Notes under the pieces: generated by a model
What the model was told of the DNA's origin: nothing
Seen by the model: the letters and a program-made list of their open reading frames with translations, nothing else
Databases searched by the model: none
Translations under genes and position numbers: made by a program
Virus record (IMG/VR): IMGVR_UViG_3300010233_000076
Span: 1 to 33,956 of that record
Origin: a virus
DNA: 33,956 nt
Reading direction: 5' to 3' (one strand)
Shown here: positions 33,104 to 33,956 of the stretch, piece by piece
How the letters are laid out: each line of letters begins with the position of its first letter
Position numbering within the stretch: the first letter of the stretch is position 1

Positions 33104-33956
33104 TTATCCTCGCTTAGATTGATTGATGAGATTAGCCTTATACATTGCTTCAAGTTTGGCCTTATCTGTCACTCTTTGACCATTTAAGCTAACTCTGCCA
33201 GCCATTGAATGAGCCATACTTATTTGCTCAGGTGTAAGATGAACTTCCTGTTTGCTTCTTACATGATTGCTACCAGTGGATGCTCTTGATACAGGTGCGA
33301 CACCAGGTTGGGCATCGCCCTTCATAACTAACTTTTCTTTAGGAGGTTTTGAAGGAGAGGGAGAAATACCAAAGGATTCCCGTACATGCTGCGTAATTTC
33401 GTTAAAGAAATCGGGAGTTCCAATTTCTTCCGCCCTTCCTTCAAACTTGTATTGCTTCATGAGAGATTCAACATGACTTTCCGCCTCTTGAAGCATGTCA
33501 TGATCATAATTTACAGATTTTGCATCTGCCCAAGGATTGTTTTGAAGCCAAGCTTTCCCATTAACCTGAAACTCTTCGCTTAAGTCTGGGCTTTGCGTAT
33601 CTTGCGGTTGTTGTTGATTTTGTGGTCTTGAATGTTGTCTTGATAATTCCATTTGATATTTTTGTTGAGCCAGGGACTCTTGACGAGCTGTATATTGTGC
33701 CAAGAGGGATGCTGCTTCAGTAGCAGTCTCATTGTCACCATCCGAAAGAGCATCTGAATAAGCCTTCTTAATGGTGCCGATCTGAGAACTAATATATTTT
33801 GATTCATCTTTAAGCTTTTCCTCTTCTTTCAAAGCGAGCTGTTTTTCAAGATAATCGTTCTTTGCATATTGTTCTTGTAAGAGGGCATCTCTTTGCTTTA
33901 TTTTTCGAGTAAAGTCCGCAAATCTCTTGTCTTTTGGTGCTCTGAGAGGCTTTTTC
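33104..33956 (-). CDS. Scaffold-like head protein, 5' end outside the window
   Basis: The frame is open from the right edge: reading inward it begins KKPLRAPKDKRFADFTRKIK and continues without a stop through a TTG at 33832, so the gene is cut by the window edge and at least 283 codons are present. The first 120 visible residues are a charged coiled coil (YLEKQLALKEEEKLKDE, QESLAQQKYQMELSRQ), then a Q/P-rich linker, then WLQNNPWADAKSVNYDHDML and TPDFFNEITQHVRESFG, then a basic C-terminus (KANLINQSKRG). Coiled coil plus 'NPW' helix and basic tail is the pattern of phage scaffolding proteins upstream of capsid genes. Scaffold role inferred. Confidence 0.65.
   Translation of the reverse strand, partial: KKPLRAPKDKRFADFTRKIKQRDALLQEQYAKNDYLEKQLALKEEEKLKDESKYISSQIGTIKKAYSDALSDGDNETATEAASLLAQYTARQESLAQQKYQMELSRQHSRPQNQQQPQDTQSPDLSEEFQVNGKAWLQNNPWADAKSVNYDHDMLQEAESHVESLMKQYKFEGRAEEIGTPDFFNEITQHVRESFGISPSPSKPPKEKLVMKGDAQPGVAPVSRASTGSNHVRSKQEVHLTPEQISMAHSMAGRVSLNGQRVTDKAKLEAMYKANLINQSKRG

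Noticed and set aside
1-33956. tRNA or integration (attachment) sites
   Set aside because: No cloverleaf-like sequence, integrase or flanking direct repeat was recognised; whether this is a free phage or a prophage stays open.

Overview
The window is about 34 kb of an AT-rich tailed-phage or prophage genome. It covers the virion-structure half of the genome and one end. Almost every gene lies on the minus strand in one tightly packed run, many joined by ATGA or TAATG stop/start overlaps. The order and protein families (scaffold-like protein, major capsid protein, P22 gp4-like and gp10-like accessory proteins, small adaptor, internal virion proteins, no long-tail genes) suggest a short-tailed phage. 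A small proline-rich lipoprotein suggests a Gram-negative host; the host cannot be named from this sequence. No portal, terminase, integrase or endolysin is visible. The scaffold-like gene runs off the right edge, so packaging genes probably lie beyond it.

Layout, right to left in the direction of transcription. 33956-32541: scaffold-like protein (5' end cut off) and a small conserved virion-cluster protein. 32538-30874: a full-length phage-type GroEL chaperonin without GroES. 30306-30909: a HigB/HigA toxin-antitoxin cassette on the plus strand; the end of higA overlaps the 3' end of groEL. 30053-23707: head decoration-like protein, major capsid protein, two beta-rich structural proteins, a small basic protein, a gp4-like head-tail protein and a small conserved protein. 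23710-10250: a 13.5 kb array of seven fibre or receptor-binding proteins built from shared stalk repeats and four different C-terminal head types, with a small accessory gene and an adaptor gene inside it. 10248-2842: gp10-like protein, a small protein, a glycine-rich virion protein and two long internal or ejection-type proteins. 2838-896: small membrane and coiled-coil proteins, a lipoprotein and a ribbon-helix-helix-like protein, several below 60 residues and translationally coupled. 737-429: an unknown protein. 21-446: an XRE-family regulator on the plus strand.

Functionally, the right side makes and folds the capsid, the middle makes the host-recognition apparatus, the left-centre makes the DNA stabilisation and ejection proteins, and the far left may hold a lysis or host-takeover cassette. 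The points most worth a second look are the chaperonin whose C-terminus is encoded across the inserted toxin-antitoxin cassette, the seven-gene modular fibre array with exact in-frame DNA repeats, a beta module shuffled among head, tail and fibre proteins, and the cryptic small-gene cluster at the left end.
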